Shown in pieces: positions 47,066 through 60,080 of a DNA stretch of 64,000 nt (positions are counted from its first letter, which is position 1; each line of letters opens with the position of its first letter). The position numbers and the translations under genes are program-made. The notes beneath the pieces were generated by a model that saw only the letters and a list, made by a program, of their open reading frames with translations, did no database searches and was not told where the DNA came from. The DNA comes from Paraspadella gotoi. Its lineage: Eukaryota > Chaetognatha. The stretch spans positions 5,082,740-5,146,739 of the forward strand of contig CM119263.1 in the NCBI GenBank assembly GCA_051294375.1. Reading direction: 5' to 3'.

Positions 47066-48420
47066 TACCCCTCATCTCTTGCCCTTTTCTCCCTTTTCTT
47101 TTCTATCTTTTATTTATTACAATCTCCGATTCTAGTCGATTACTTTTCGGGTTTTGATTCTTTAAAATCAAAAGAAAAGACGCAGATACCAAATAAAACT
47201 CAAATATAATAAAAAGCAAACAAAGATATACCACGCTAAAATTCAGTGGAGACCAATTGTATTAAAAGTATCAGAAATTGTGGATCAACAAATGCAGTCT
47301 TTAGCGTTTAATATTTGAACTTGGTTTAAAAAAAGACTATGAATTAATGATATTACCCATATAATAATTACTAGTTATCATGATATTTAGCAAAGGAGGG
47401 AATTGTTATAGGCAGAAAAAAGGCCATGATAAATCTTAATATCATAATAAATATATTTATATCAGTTTCATACCATATGAATGATTCATAGGCCTTAATT
47501 ATACACAATTAGGAAAGATGATATAAAATGGACTATCGCCAGAACTGCTGCACTGGCGCATTTTTGCGGCATCATTCGGGAACTCAATGATGATCAATAT
47601 GTTGAGAGAAAACCCCATGTTACATCTCCTGTAACAGAGGTTTTGCGAGAAAGCTAGTTTTTTGCGCAACAATAAAAATAAATATTGCTTTCTGTTACTA
47701 TTCCAATATTTTTCATTTGAAAGAATTCTTTTTCCGCCGTTTTTTTAGTTAGACTTACCCTTACAGTACCTATATTAAAAAATAAAAATTTTTCTTTTTA
47801 GTATTTTCCCATACAGTAAATATTTTCAAAAAGCCTTGTTTTTTGCCGAATGAAATTCGCCTATTATTTTTCGGCCGATAGAAAAATAAAAATTTCTCGA
47901 TACTGCTAATCCCTATCTATATAATAAATATTTAAAAAATTGAAGAAAACATTTTTTTTATTATCAATTTTTTTTTTTAATCTAACAAGTTAATTTTAAG
48001 CTGGATTCATTTACATTCAATATATTTACACATTAATCCATTTATCTCCTTTTCAACTTAAGCATATTACTTTAAGCAATACCTAATTCTTAATGCCAAA
48101 AAATATTCACTGCCTAAATACTCTAATTCTTAAGGTCGCCCTTTTAAAAAATGACTCTGAAAGAGACGAAATCGGCATGAAACTTTCATGGAGGGATATT
48201 GTCTTCCTTAAACCACGAGTCTATCATGCACCATCAAGTTCTTAAATCGCGCGGTCGGTGTTGTTGTCGTCGTCGTTGTTTTCGTCTTCTCACCTTTGTG
48301 GAAGCAAAAGCGAAGAGTTTCTTTAGCATATTTCGTGCGTCAAAGAAGCCTATTAACGGAACCATAGAAGATTCATATAAGAATTAAGTGTAACTGTCTC
48401 ACCTACTTAAGGCCGGTTGG
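47065..48420. other. AT-rich gene-free DNA in unit C copy 1
   Basis: No open frame above background. A short GTTGTTGTCGTCGTCG run at about 48260. The same stretch in copy 2 is 56905-58200. Confidence 0.5.
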
Positions 48421-48429
48421 ACTGGCGCA

Positions 48430-49075
48430 GCCGTTGAAGGGAGGAAGAGAGGAAGGGGCAGCGAGATAGAGGGAGGAAAGAATTCAAGTTGAGATTTTGA
48501 GATAGAAATGGAATTGAAGTGAGGAAATAGGAAAAGAAAATAATGAGAAAGAAGGGAAAAAGGAAAGGAAACGAAGAAATTAGGAGGAGGAAAGGAGAAA
48601 GATAGGAGGAATGAGGAGGAAAATAAAAGAGGGAGAAAAGGGAGGAAGGCAGAAAAAAAGCAGGGAGAAATGAGGCGAAAAATGAGAAAGGAATAGAGCA
48701 AAATAAAGAGGAGAAAAGGGAGCGAAGGAGAAAAAAAAGAGGAGAAATGCAGGCGAAAAAAATGAGAAAGGAAAGAGGAGGAAATAAAAGAGGAGAAAAA
48801 AAGGAGCGAAAGAGGAAAAAAGAGGAGGAAGGAGTGCCGAAAAATGTGAAAGGTAAGCAGGAGGAATAAAAAGAGGAGAAAAGGGAGGAAGGAGGAAAAA
48901 AGAGGAGCAAGGAGGCGAAAATGAGAAAGGTAATAAGGAGGAAATAAAAGAAGAGGGAAAAAGAAGAAAAAAAGAGGAGAAGGAGCGGAAAATTATACAT
49001 AATAAATAAAGAGGAGGAAGGAGGAAAGGGAGAAAGGAGGGAAAAAAAGAGAAGGAGAGAAGAGGCGGAGATGGA
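48430..49075. repeat. Polypurine minisatellite, about 77 bp unit (copy 1)
   Basis: Units of AGGAGGAAATAAAAGAGGAG, AAAAGGGAGGAAGGAG, AAAAAAAGAGGAG and AAATGAGGCGAAAAATGAG. More interrupted by indels than the copy at 58210-58850. Confidence 0.85.
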
Positions 49076-49309
49076 AAGAATGCACTTATGACTTGACGAC
49101 TTTGGAGAAATTTTCATTGAAGAAAGACCATAAATAGTAAGAGAGGGAAGACCAATAGTTCAGAGAGAGAGAGAGAGAGAGCAGATAGAGAGAGAGAGAT
49201 TGAGAGAGAGAGAAGAGCAGAGAAACGTTCAACGACGAAGTAAGAATAAAAAAAGGATAATTTAAAAAAAAGAGAAAAAAGAAAGGAAAAAAATGAGGGT
49301 GGAAAGTGA

Positions 49310-49420
49310 AAAAGTTAAGATTAAATTAATGAGATTAAGATTAAAATTTAATGAGATTAAGCATTAAAATTAATAAAATTTAAGATTAAGATTAATGAGA
49401 TTAAGATTAAGATATAATGA
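49310..49420. repeat. 18 bp minisatellite ATTAAGATTAAAATTAATGAG
   Basis: Five to six units; cleaner at 59070-59175. 49430-50130 is AT-rich without a gene. Confidence 0.85.
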
Positions 49421-50139
49421 CTTTTTATTTCTTTTTCTATTTTTTTTATTATAAATTTTCTTTTCTTTTTTTGTTTGCTTCTTATAAATATATAGCAGCC
49501 CGAAAAAAGTGTTGCCTTTTTTATCTCCGCCAGAGGCGCTGCAAGGAAAGCTTCATTAAACAAAGGCGAAAAAGATTCACGAAAGATTCTTTACTGTCAA
49601 TTTAACGGACATGAGTTGATTTCGACATCAGCTACGTCAATATATTTTATAATTTCTTCATCAAATGAAATTAATATAAAGCTAATCTTTTTTTCAGTTT
49701 GTATCTTTTCATTCTGTAATCTGAAATAATCTTCTCATCCAATCATTAATCATCTTTTCAGATAGTTTCTGATTATAATTACCTTTCTTTAGGCTTTAAT
49801 CACTAATCTCAAATAAATCGCATTAACTGACTTCAATGTTTCTTATTAACAATTTATCTTTCTACTAACGTCAATTATTTTCTTGATTCCGATTCTTATT
49901 TCTTTGTCACTTTTTTCAAAAAATATTCATATCTAATTATTTTTTTTCTCTCATTCATATTTCTTCTTTAGTTCAAACCATCAGCTTCTGCACTGTCGAA
50001 CGTCATATCATTCCAATTTTGTCATATTATTCATATTTCATTTACTAGTTTCCTCTTTCATAAATTCCACTCACCTCCTTATTTACCTCCTCTGTTTTCT
50101 CTCGACAAACAACAGCGCGGAAAAATAGTTTTAGCGAAG

Positions 50140-50196
50140 AGACGACGACGGACGATGACGAAGACGACGACGATGACGAAGACGACGACGACTAGA
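50140..50196. repeat. (GAC)n with GATGAC units
   Basis: GACGACGACGATGACGAAG units; partner at 59885-59940. 50340-50620 is GA-rich. Confidence 0.88.
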
Positions 50197-50819
50197 AAAG
50201 ACCGTTACAGACAGACTGACAGCAGAGACAGAAAACGGAGAGAGTAAAGAAAGATTAAAAAAGAAATGTGACAGAGACAGGAGAGACAGTCGCGAGAAAG
50301 TTAAAAAAAAGGCGTTGAAAAACGTATTAAATTATGGGTAGAGTAAGAGAGAGAGAAGAGATGAGAAGAGAGACGAGAAGACTAGGGAGAGAGAGAGTGA
50401 GAGAGTGAGAGAGAAAGAGAGCATTTGATTGATTATTCTACTCATAAGTCAATTTAAACATTTACATTTACAATTCATAGGATCGTAAGAGAGTCCGTAC
50501 ATGAATATTATGTAGAGAGAGAGAAAGACGTGACGAGAGAGGAGGCATGAGAGGAGACGGGCAGAGATGAGAGAGAGAGGGAGATTAAGAGCTAGAGGAC
50601 GAGAGAGAAAAAGCATTGATCCAACTTCTTTTCATTTTCTTGTTAATATCATTAAAAAAGCTTTTCTCTTTTCTCATACAAGGAAAGCCCCTGGATTCAG
50701 TTGCTGGGCACTCTCTCGCTCTCTCTTTCTTTCACTCTTCTCTGTGTTCTGTCTGTGTCGTTTCGAATCCGTTATTTCCCTTTTTCTTTCTTCTTGTCTA
50801 TCTTTCTTTCATTCTATCT

Positions 50820-50850
50820 TTTATTTCTATCTTTCTTTCTTTCTTTCTTT
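50820..50850. repeat. (TTTC)n
   Basis: Short tetranucleotide run; the larger partner in copy 2 is at about 62061-62152. 50880-51180 holds TC blocks and GTC triplets without a gene. Confidence 0.85.
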
Positions 50851-51099
50851 TTTTCATTTTCGTATTTCTTAATTCTGCCTTTCTCCTTTTTCGTCTCTCC
50901 TCTCTGTCTTGTCTCACTCTATATCCTTATCACTCTCTCTCTCTCTCTATTTTCTCTCTCTGTTTCGTCTGCTTTTAATAAAACTGCAGCGAAAAATATA
51001 CGTCGCGTTTCTGTCTCATCCTAACGCCTGCGTCGTCGCGTCGTCGCGTCGTCGTTGTTATCCACGCTGCTGTCTTAATATGACGACGCGTCTATTAAT

Positions 51100-51245
51100 A
51101 TTGTCTTGGCAGTCAGTGTACTGTCTTCTTCGTCGTCTGTCGTCGTCGTCGTCCTCGTTTATTCCCTCCGGCCAGTTGGACGTGGAACAATCAAAAGACA
51201 GTCAAGCAGCCCTTCGTCGTCGTCGTTGTCGTCGTCGTCTGTCGT
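51100..51245. repeat. (GTC)n blocks around a short unique sequence
   Basis: GTCGTCGTC at about 51140-51152 and 51216-51240 flank CCCTCCGGCCAGTTGGACGTG. The same arrangement is at 62430-62546. 51250-51480 is C/T-rich. Confidence 0.85.
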
Positions 51246-51484
51246 TCGTCTGTACCTTTGTAGCCTTTTCTTTCCTCAATTTCACTTCCCTCTTCTCCCT
51301 TCCTTTCTCTCTCTTCCTCTCCTCTCCCTCCCCTCTTCTTCTCTCCCAACCCTCCCACCTCCGCCCCCCCCTCCGTCCCCAAAAGCCGTTTACCCACCTC
51401 TCAGTCAGAGTCGTTGGTATCTTTAAGCAGACGAAGAGATGGCGGAAGGGAAGAAAAAGGCTGAAGGCGAGATGAGGAGAGGAG

Positions 51485-51664
51485 GAGAGAGAGGGAGAGA
51501 GAGAAGAAGAGAGAGAGAGGAGAGAGAGAGAGAGACGAGAGAGAGAGAGATTGAGCAGGCGGAAGTGAAAAGACAGAAGAAATAAAGCGCTCATTCAAAC
51601 AAGAAGGCAGAAGACTGTGAGAGATAGCCAGAGAGATGAGATAGAATGAGAGACGAGAGAGAGA

Positions 51665-51703
<39 letters not shown>

Positions 51704-51745
51704 GAGAGACGAGACAGAGAGACGAGAGAGAGAGAGACGTGGTCA
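51485..51745. repeat. (GA)n tracts
   Basis: Interrupted GA; replaced by a 219 N gap in copy 2. Confidence 0.9.
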
Positions 51746-52196
51746 TGTTTGGTCTATTCATATTCTTTGTTGTCATTCCCCCACGTATGATAACGGCGAA
51801 TCCTGTTGTGAAAAAATCTGAAAAAAACTGGAAAAATCTGACATAAAAAATATTCGATTTTACTTTTATTTTTCAATCACTGAATTAAAGTTAAAAATGA
51901 AATGAAAATAAAAATGAAAGAGACATGAAAAAAACATTTTGTCACGAAACATTGAACGAACTGAAACGAAATAAGATGAAAATTTAAAAAAGTATTCTAT
52001 GAATTGTTAAGACTAAGACGACGACGGACGACGGACGACGACGACGACGACGACCGACCGACGACACCACAAAACTTCGATCCGCTTCTATTTAATTAAT
52101 TCTCGCTTCGTCCTCCTTTTTCCGAAAGCCGCTTCTCTCCGCCATTTTCAAGCCGATTGCCAATCCTACCCCTCGAATCTTGACAAAATATTGGCT

Positions 52197-52198
<2 letters not shown>

Positions 52199-52260
<62 letters not shown>
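52199..52260. repeat. (TC)n microsatellite
   Basis: About 30 perfect TC units; about 48 in copy 2 (63233-63328). 52270-53480 is AT-rich with no gene. Confidence 0.97.
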
Positions 52261-52262
<2 letters not shown>

Positions 52263-53499
52263 TTTCACTCAACTCTTAAAAAATCTAAACAAGTCTGAAA
52301 AACCGATGGAGAGAAAAGACGACAAAAAAAATGAGATAACGAGAATAAAAGAAGAAAAAGTTTGAAAATAAATAAAACTGAATGAATAGAGATAAAAATA
52401 CAAAAAATATATATATATAATAAATATTATATATTAATAGTCATTGTCTTTTCGTCGTGTATTCAGAAATTTTAAGGAAAACAGCGTTTTATAGGCGAAA
52501 CAACGATTTGTTTAATGTGATACAATCGGACATGTTTACTATCTAGGAAAAAAAAGTATGTCACATTTTTAGTCGTGTTATAACTACTCAAAAAACATTA
52601 TTTGATTTTAGAAAAAAATCAGAAGTTTCAGAATCTACATTAAATTTTTTTTTAGTTGCTTCCTTCCTTTTTTTTGTAGGTCAAATCGTTTAGAAGTTAC
52701 AGCGCCAAAAACATCGCTACTTCAAATAAAAATGGTAAAAAAATTATAATTTAGTTTTTACCATTTTTATTTAGTTATTTATTTTAATTACAAATAGAGT
52801 TAGTTATTTTTATTAAATTGCGTATTGCTAAAATGCATTGCACCTTCTTTTTAGTTTCAATAAGTGCTATTATAACTTCTCCAGAAAAATGGAAAAAACG
52901 CACGTAATATCAACCATCAAAACTTAAAAGAATTGCGTGAAAGATAGGGAAAAACATTCTTACTGTTATACCTTAATTCGCTGCTACGAAAGCATACCCA
53001 GACAAATGTGGGCAGTAAATCGATGGCTGAAAGAGGTCATACTAAATATGATAATATTTCCTTTATTTTATAGAAATTTGGTACAACCAATATAAAATTA
53101 TACCATTCATTTAATAAAATAAGCTATCTTGCCCCTGACTTTATATTTTATTTTTTATATTTTATATGAATCATGAATGCCCCGACTTTTATATTTTATA
53201 TTTTTATATTCCTTTTATTGAAATAATTATTATAATTAATCATGCTGAAAATTATACTTTTTTTCCTAGATAGTTAGACTCGTCTCGCACCATTAAACAA
53301 AGTGAACTTAAAAATTGAAGTCACATTGGTTGTCGGTCCTTAACAATAACTTTTTAGCAAGAACAAATTATGAAAAACGTTTTAAAAAGAAAAAAATATT
53401 AATTTGATTCCTTATTCAATCCTTAATCGTAATCAAATAAACAAAATAGGTTTAGGGTCGTGGGAAAGAAGTTGTGCCGTACACGTGTCTCTTATCAGA

Positions 53500-53714
53500 G
53501 AGAGAAAAGAGAGAGAGGAGAGAGAGGAGAGAGAGAGGAGAGAGGAGAGAGAGAAGAGAGAGAGAGAGAGAGAAGGAGAGAGAGAGAGAGAGTAAAAAGA
53601 AAAAAAGAAAAAAAAAAAAAAAGCAAAAGAAAAAGATGAAAGAAAAATGAAAAGAAAAAAAAAGGAAAAGGGAAGTTGCTAAAAAAGATGAAATTTCATT
53701 ATTTCTTTTTTTCT

Positions 53715-53764
<50 letters not shown>

Positions 53765-53780
53765 ATCTCTGCTATCTCTT
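53500..53780. repeat. (GA)n, poly-A-rich and (TC)n
   Basis: GA 53500-53592, A-rich 53593-53690, TC 53719-53768. Confidence 0.92.
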
Positions 53781-53862
53781 CTCATCATCGATTGATTTTA
53801 CTCCTCAAAGAAATCCGAGAACCACAACCGTAACATTTCCGGTTGCCAGAAAATTTCTCTTA

Positions 53863-53899
53863 TTGTTGTGTTGTTGTGTTGTTCGTTGTGTTGTTGTGG

Positions 53900-53945
<46 letters not shown>

Positions 53946-53946
53946 G
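53863..53946. repeat. (TTG)n microsatellite
   Basis: About 26 units with a few TGTTG breaks. It reads poly-Gln on the minus strand and poly-Cys on the plus. The long hydrophobic minus-strand frame across it has no other support. Confidence 0.95.
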
Positions 53947-54034
53947 TTGTTTTTAAAAGGTTCGATATTGGGCAGGGAAAACTGAAGACTTTTTTTCCGT
54001 TTGTTTGTTTTGTTTTATTAATTTTAGTTTTTGC

Positions 54035-54085
54035 AGAAAGAGAGAGAGAGAAGAGAGAGATGAGAGAGAGCAGAGAGAGAGAGCA
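54035..54085. repeat. (GA)n microsatellite
   Basis: Short GA run. 54086-54600 is purine-rich on the plus strand and shows no gene I can support. Confidence 0.88.
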
Positions 54086-54617
54086 TGCCGGCGCATTGCG
54101 AAAATGACATATAAATATACATCGAGAAAATATGTAACAAAATGAAAAAGCAAAGAAAATTTGAAAAACTTTTAGCCAAATTGAGAAAAAGAGGGGAAGC
54201 GAAAGAAGAGTACGGGAAACGAACAGCAATCGAAAAAAAATGTAATGAGAAGCGGAAAGGATGAGAAAAGGAATTGGGCGAGCAAGCCGAACAGGTAAAC
54301 AGAGGAAAGCGATGTTGAAAAGCCGAAAGTTCTGCCCAAACAAGAAGTCAGTGGATGAGAAGCATTTTGAAAATTTAAAGCAATTAGATAGACGCGAGGA
54401 GAAACAATAGAAAGCCAAAAAAGCGAATGAGAGCGGAGCGAGAAGCTGGAGGAGAAGCGGAAATTTCAAATTCCTCACAATTCGACTCCAGAAGAATCTG
54501 ATCTATTTTCGCGTTGGAACGACGAAGATTCAAAAACATCGAATCTATTTTAGCCCAAAAAAAAATGGAATTTGCGTGAAGGAAATGCCACTGCGAGCCA
54601 AAATCTGGATATAAACA

Positions 54618-54712
54618 GAGAGAGAAGAGAGAGACGAGAGACGAGAGACGAGAGAGAGAGAGAAAGAGAGAAAGAGAGAGAGAGAGAGAGAGAAGAGAGA
54701 GAGAGCAGAGTG
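54618..54712. repeat. (GA)n microsatellite
   Basis: GA with ACGAGAGACG breaks. GGTCACGTGACC, a 12 nt perfect palindrome with a CACGTG core, lies at 54823-54834. Confidence 0.92.
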
Positions 54713-55019
54713 TGTGGTGTCGCTTACGTGCCAAGACACTTCTTCTCAGAAATGAACTTAAAATTCGCGTGGACAAAACGATGTGACGCGTCTTTGCGTC
54801 AACAAATCCGTTGCATCACTTTGGTCACGTGACCCTCTTCTTAACTCGTCACGCCGCCTCCCTACTCGATCCAACATTCAAGCGTCCAACATTCAGATTT
54901 CGCGAATTAAATTCCAAGTTTGTTCTTACAAACGATTCATTAGGGAATCCCGCTCCACAGTTTTAAACCGATTAGCGTCAAAAGGGAAGGAGTGGGATAG
55001 TGAAGCGAATGCAAGAGAA

Positions 55020-55326
55020 CTCTCTCTCCTCTCTCTCTGTCTCTCTGTCTCTCTCTCTCTCCGTCTTTTGTCTCTCTCTCTGTCTCTCTGCTCTCTCTCT
55101 CGTCCGCTGTTTTTGTCTCCTCTCTCTCTCTTCTATATCTCTCTCTCACTCGTTGAAGATGATCTTTGAGTCTCATTATCTTTTAAAGTCACTTGAAAAA
55201 TCGAATAGTTTTCGCTTAAGAAACAAAATTTACTAAAGAAAAACAAAAAATTCAACTAAAGACCAAACAAATCCTAGAGTGAGAGAAGAGAGAGGAGGAG
55301 ACGAGAGTGAGACGACGAGAGAGAGA

Positions 55327-55358
<32 letters not shown>

Positions 55359-55375
55359 GAGAGAAGAGAGAGCGC
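55020..55375. repeat. (TC)n/(GTCTC)n and (GA)n tracts
   Basis: TC with CTGTCTCTCTG variants at 55020-55150 and GA at 55280-55372. No gene. Confidence 0.9.
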
Positions 55376-56469
55376 GGAAACTCTTTTTCCAACTCTGGTT
55401 CCTTAATTTTTATTTAATTTCCTTTGATGAGTTCGCTCGAGGAAAACAGTTGCTCCAATTCCTTCTTCTCAAGAAAGCAAATTCATACTCTCTCTTTCTC
55501 TCTCAATCTCGTTAGCGACGAAATTCCATCGTCTTAATTCCAAAGACTGAATTGAGTCTTAAAAGATTCGAGGCGGAAATCGACTCCTGAGTTTCGTTCG
55601 TTGGTTTGTTCCGTTTCGTTCGTTGGTTTGTTCCGTTCCGTTTCGTTCGTTTCGTTATTTTGTTCGTTAGTTCATGCGTTCTTTCGTTCTTTATTTTCTT
55701 CGTTCGTATATTTTAGATTTGGTAGGCTATCAGTAGCGTTAACCGACCTAATTTAAAGTTTAATGGGAACAGCATTAAACAAATCTATTATTGGTATTCA
55801 TTATTTAGTTAAAATATTTTTCTGCAAAAATATTCAGAACCGTGAATAAATCGCTAATTAAAATTATTATATTGCGATAACCATGAGTAATTCGATAATT
55901 TAAATTATTATATTGTTATATAATGTTAATTTTATATATATATTTTTTTTTAATTGATTCTGATAGAGATCAAAAAGTTAAACGAAAAATGTAATTACAA
56001 CCTTTTAAAATTTTAATGTTTTATTGCCGAAAATAAACAAAAACTTCTAAAATCATAATGATTATTTTTTTTAAGGTTTTTATCAATTTTGACCCACTTT
56101 TCATCAAAATATTGAAAAGAAAAATTTTATAAGCTATTTGAATCTGCTTATAAAAATACAAAATTTGTAAAAAAAATTTTTTTACATTCTCTATCTATAT
56201 TAGGGTATTGCACAAAATTTTTAAAAATACTGATTTCTTTATTGGATGGTTTTAAACCTATATTAAGCCAATCGAAGTGTACTTTAATCGTTAATTCCAA
56301 GTTTGACTTTAAATATGATTTACGCCAACTGATTTACACGTAATTTGGGAGTAACGTTTCTGCCCCCTTACTGCTCTCAAGGATATTCAACCAAATTTTG
56401 GAAAACGCTTTTTTTTTATTAAAAAATACATAGTAGTATTGGATTCCGATTTGATTTCTTTTTTTTTTA

Positions 56470-56905
56470 CATGTTTGTTGGCGCTGGTGGCGTAAAAAGT
56501 ATGCCAAACGTAATTATTCCTAGTTAATATGTGGCATATGATTTTAAAAAAAAAATAATTTATCATATTAAATAAGTGTAAATGTTTATATTTTAAATTT
56601 GGAAAAGAATTTTGGCGTAAAATGGCGTGAAATGAACCAAAAAACGATATAAATATTATCTAATTCTGTGCGTAAAGACTTTTTGTTTATTTTCTAGTAA
56701 AAACTACTCAGTTAAGTTGATTTAATATTTTTCCAGCCTTCTTTATACAAAAGTTTGGCGTAGAATGGCGTAAAATGAACAGAAAACCATATTAATATCA
56801 TTTAATTTTGTGGCGTTAAAACTTTTTTTCATTTTCCAAATAAAGCTATTAAGTTAAGGTGCTTTGGCGTAGAATGGCGTAAATTGACGTAAAACTGCGC
56901 CACTT
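56470..56905. repeat. Degenerate tandem repeat, GGCGTAAA core (copy 2)
   Basis: Partner of 46615-47065; see that entry for the unit. Confidence 0.7.
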
Positions 56906-58209
56906 TATCCCCTCATCTCTTTCCCTTTCCTCCCTTTTCTTTTCTCTTTTATTTTTATACAATCTCCGATTCTAAGTCGATTACTTTTCGGTTTGATTCT
57001 TTAAAATCAAAGAAAAAACGATACCGAAAATAAAACTCAAATCATTAGATAAAGAAACAAAGATATACCACGTAAAATCTCAGGACCAATTGTATTAAAA
57101 GTATCAGAAATTGTGGATCAACAATGGTCCTTTAGGTTTAATATTTGAACTTGGTTAAAAAAAGACTATGATAATGATATTACCCATTATAATAATTATA
57201 GGTATCATGTATATTTAGCAAAGGAGGAATTGTTATAGGCAGAAAAAAGGCATGATAAATTTAAGATCATAATAAATATATTTATATCAGTTTCATACAT
57301 ATTGATGATTCATAGGCCTTAATATACAATAGGAAAGATGATATAAAATGACTATCGCCAGAACTGCTGCTGGCGCATTTTTGCGCATCATTTTTGGGAA
57401 TCAATGATGATCAATATGTTGAGAGAAAACCCATTTGCATCTCCTGTAACCAGAGGTTTTGCGAGGAAAGCCTAGTTTTTTGCGCAACAATAAAAATAAT
57501 ATTGCTTTCTGTACTATTCCAATATTTTTCTTATTTGAAAAGATTCTTTTTCGGTTTTTAGTTAGACTTACCCTTACAGTACCTATATTTAAAAATAAAA
57601 TTTTTCTTTTTAGTATTTTCCATACAGTAAATATTTCAAAAAACCTTGTTTTTTGGAATGAAAATTCCCTATTATTTTTTCGGCCGATAGAAAAATAAAA
57701 ATTTCGTCGAATACTGCTAATCCCTATCTATATAATAAATATTAAAAAATTGAAGAAAACATTTTTTTTATTATCAATTTTTTTTTTAAATCTAACAAGT
57801 TTAATTTTAAGTGGATTCATTACATTCAATATATTTACACATTAATCATTTATCTCCTTTTCAACTTAAGCTATACTCTTAAGCAATACCTAATTCTTAA
57901 TGCAAAAAATATTCACTGCCTAAATACTTAAGTCTTAAGGTCGCCCTTTAAAATGACTCTGAAGAGACGAAATCGGCCATAAACTTTCATGAGGGATATT
58001 GTCTTCCCTTAACCACGAGTCTATATGACCATCAAGTTCTTAAATCGCGGTCGGTGTTGTTGTCGTCGTCGTTGTTGTCGTCTTCTCACCTTTGTGGAAG
58101 CAAAAGCGAAGAGTCTTAGCAATTCGTGCGTCAAGAAGCCATTAACGGAACCATAGAAGATTCATATAAGAATTAAGTGTAACTGTCTCACCTACTTAAG
58201 GCCGGTTGG

Positions 58210-58850
58210 ACTCGGCGAGCGGTTTGAAGGGGGGAGGAAGAGAGAAGGGGGAGGAGAGAGAGGGAGGAAAGAATTCAAGTTGAGATTGAGAAGAAATGGA
58301 ATGAAGTGAGTGAAATAGGAAAAGAAAATAAATGAGAAAGAAGAAAAAGGAAAGGAAACGAAGAAAATAGGAGGAGGAAAGGAGGAAAGAAGGAGGAATG
58401 AGGAGGAAATAAAAGAGGAGAAAAGGGAGGAAGGAGAAAAAAAGAGGAGAAATGAGGCGAAAAATGAGAAAGGAATGAGGAGGAAATAAAAGAGGAGAAA
58501 AGGGAGGAAGGAGAAAAAAAGAGGAGAAATGAGGCGAAAAATGAGAAAGGAAAGAGGAGGAAATAAAAGAGGAGAAAAAGGAGGAAAGAGGAAAAAAGAG
58601 GAGGAAGGAGGCGAAAAATGAGAAAGGTAAGAGGAGGAAATAAAAGAGGAGAAAAGGGAGGAAGGAGGAAAAAAGAGGAGCAAGGAGGCGAAAAATGAGA
58701 AAGGTAAAAGGAGGAAATAAAAGAAGAGGAAAAGAAGAAAAAAAGAGGAGGAAGGAGGCGGAAAAATATAATAATAAATAAAAGAGGAGGAAGGGAGGAA
58801 AGGGAGAAAGGAGGAAAAAAAGAGAAGGAGGAAGAGGCGGAGATGAAGAA
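58210..58850. repeat. Polypurine minisatellite, 77 bp unit (copy 2)
   Basis: Two nearly identical 77 bp units at about 58400-58477 and 58478-58554, with further diverged units to 58850. Essentially no pyrimidine except T in ATGAG and ATAAA. Confidence 0.9.
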
Positions 58851-58925
58851 TCACTTATGACTTTGACGACTTTGGAGGAAATTTTCATGAAAGGAAAGAA
58901 ATAATAGAAGAGAGGGAAGACCAAT

Positions 58926-58929
<4 letters not shown>

Positions 58930-58976
<47 letters not shown>
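58930..58976. repeat. (GA)n microsatellite
   Basis: About 23 perfect units. 59180-59880 is AT-rich with no gene. Confidence 0.95.
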
Positions 58977-58979
<3 letters not shown>

Positions 58980-59069
58980 GTTCAAACGACGAAGTCAAGA
59001 ATAAAAAAAGGATAATTTAAAAAAAAGAGAAAAAAGGAAAGAAAAAAAATGAGGTGAAAAGTGAAAAAG

Positions 59070-59178
59070 TTAAGATTAAAATTAATGAGATTAAGATTAA
59101 AATTAATGAGATTAAGATTAAAATTAATGAAATTAAGATTAAGATTAATGAGATTAAGATTAAGATTAATGACTTTTT
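59070..59178. repeat. 18 bp minisatellite AATTAATGAGATTAAGATTA
   Basis: Six clean units of ATTAAGATTAAAATTAATGAG type. Confidence 0.92.
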
Positions 59179-60080
59179 ATTTCTTTTTCTATTTTTTTTA
59201 TTATAAATTTTCTTTTCTTTTTGTTTGCTTCTTATAAATAATATAGCAGCCGAAAAAAAAAGTGTTTTCCTTTTTATCTCCGCCAGAGGCGCTGAAGGAA
59301 AGCTTCATTAAACAAAAGGGAAAAAGATTTCACGAAAGATTCTTTATGTAATTTAACGGACATGAGTGATTTCGACATCAGCTACGTCAATATATTTTAT
59401 AATTTCTTCATCAAATTGAAATTAATTAAAGCTAATTCTTTTTTTCGTTTGTATTCTTTTCATTCTGTAATCTGAAATAATCTTCTCATCAATCATAATC
59501 TAATCTTTTCAGATAGTTGTGATTATAATTACCTTTTCTTTAGGCTTAATCATAATCTCAAATAAATTCGGCATTAACTGTTCAATGTTCTTATTAACAA
59601 TTATTTTTCTACTACGTCAAATTATTTTCTTGATTCCGATTTCTTATTTCTTTGTCTTTTTTTCAAAAAATATTCATATCTAATTATTTTTTTTTCTCTC
59701 ATTCATATTTTTCTTCTTTAGTCAACCAATCAGCGTCTGCACGTGTCGAACGTCATATGCATTCCATATTTTGTCATATTCATTCATATTCATTTACTGT
59801 TTCCTCTTCATAAATTCACTCACCTCCTTATTTACCTCCTCTGTTTTCTCTCGACAAACAACAGCGCGGAAAATTAGTTTTAGACGAAGACGACGACGAT
59901 GACGAAGACGACGACGATGACGAAGACGACGACGACTAGAAAAGACGTTACAGACAGACTGACAGAGAGACAGAAACGGAGAGAGTAAGAAAGATTAAAA
60001 AAGAAATGTGACAGAGACAGAGAGACATCAGGATGAAAGTAGAAAAAGGCGTTGGAAAACGTATAAAATTAGGGTAGAGT

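Larger units (their letters stand above)
45597..55511. repeat. Tandem duplicated unit C, copy 1 (about 9.9 kb)
   Basis: Collinear with 55512-64000 from TCGTAGCGACCAGGAATTCC onward. Shared landmarks include GGCTATCAGTAGCGTTAACC (45827 / 55725), CTACTTAAGGCCGGTTGGAC (48402 / 58193), AACAGCGCGG (50112 / 59861), CCGGCCAGTTGGACG (51168 / 62469) and GGCGAATCCTGT (51794 / 62859). Differences are dominated by one-base indels. No gene is supported inside. 52940-55511 has no partner in the window because copy 2 runs off the right edge. Confidence 0.9.

Noticed and set aside
53798-54478. 226-codon hydrophobic minus-strand frame suggesting a membrane protein
   Set aside because: The plus strand is purine-rich, which alone produces Leu/Phe/Ser frames on the minus strand, and the frame includes a TTG microsatellite and a GA tract.
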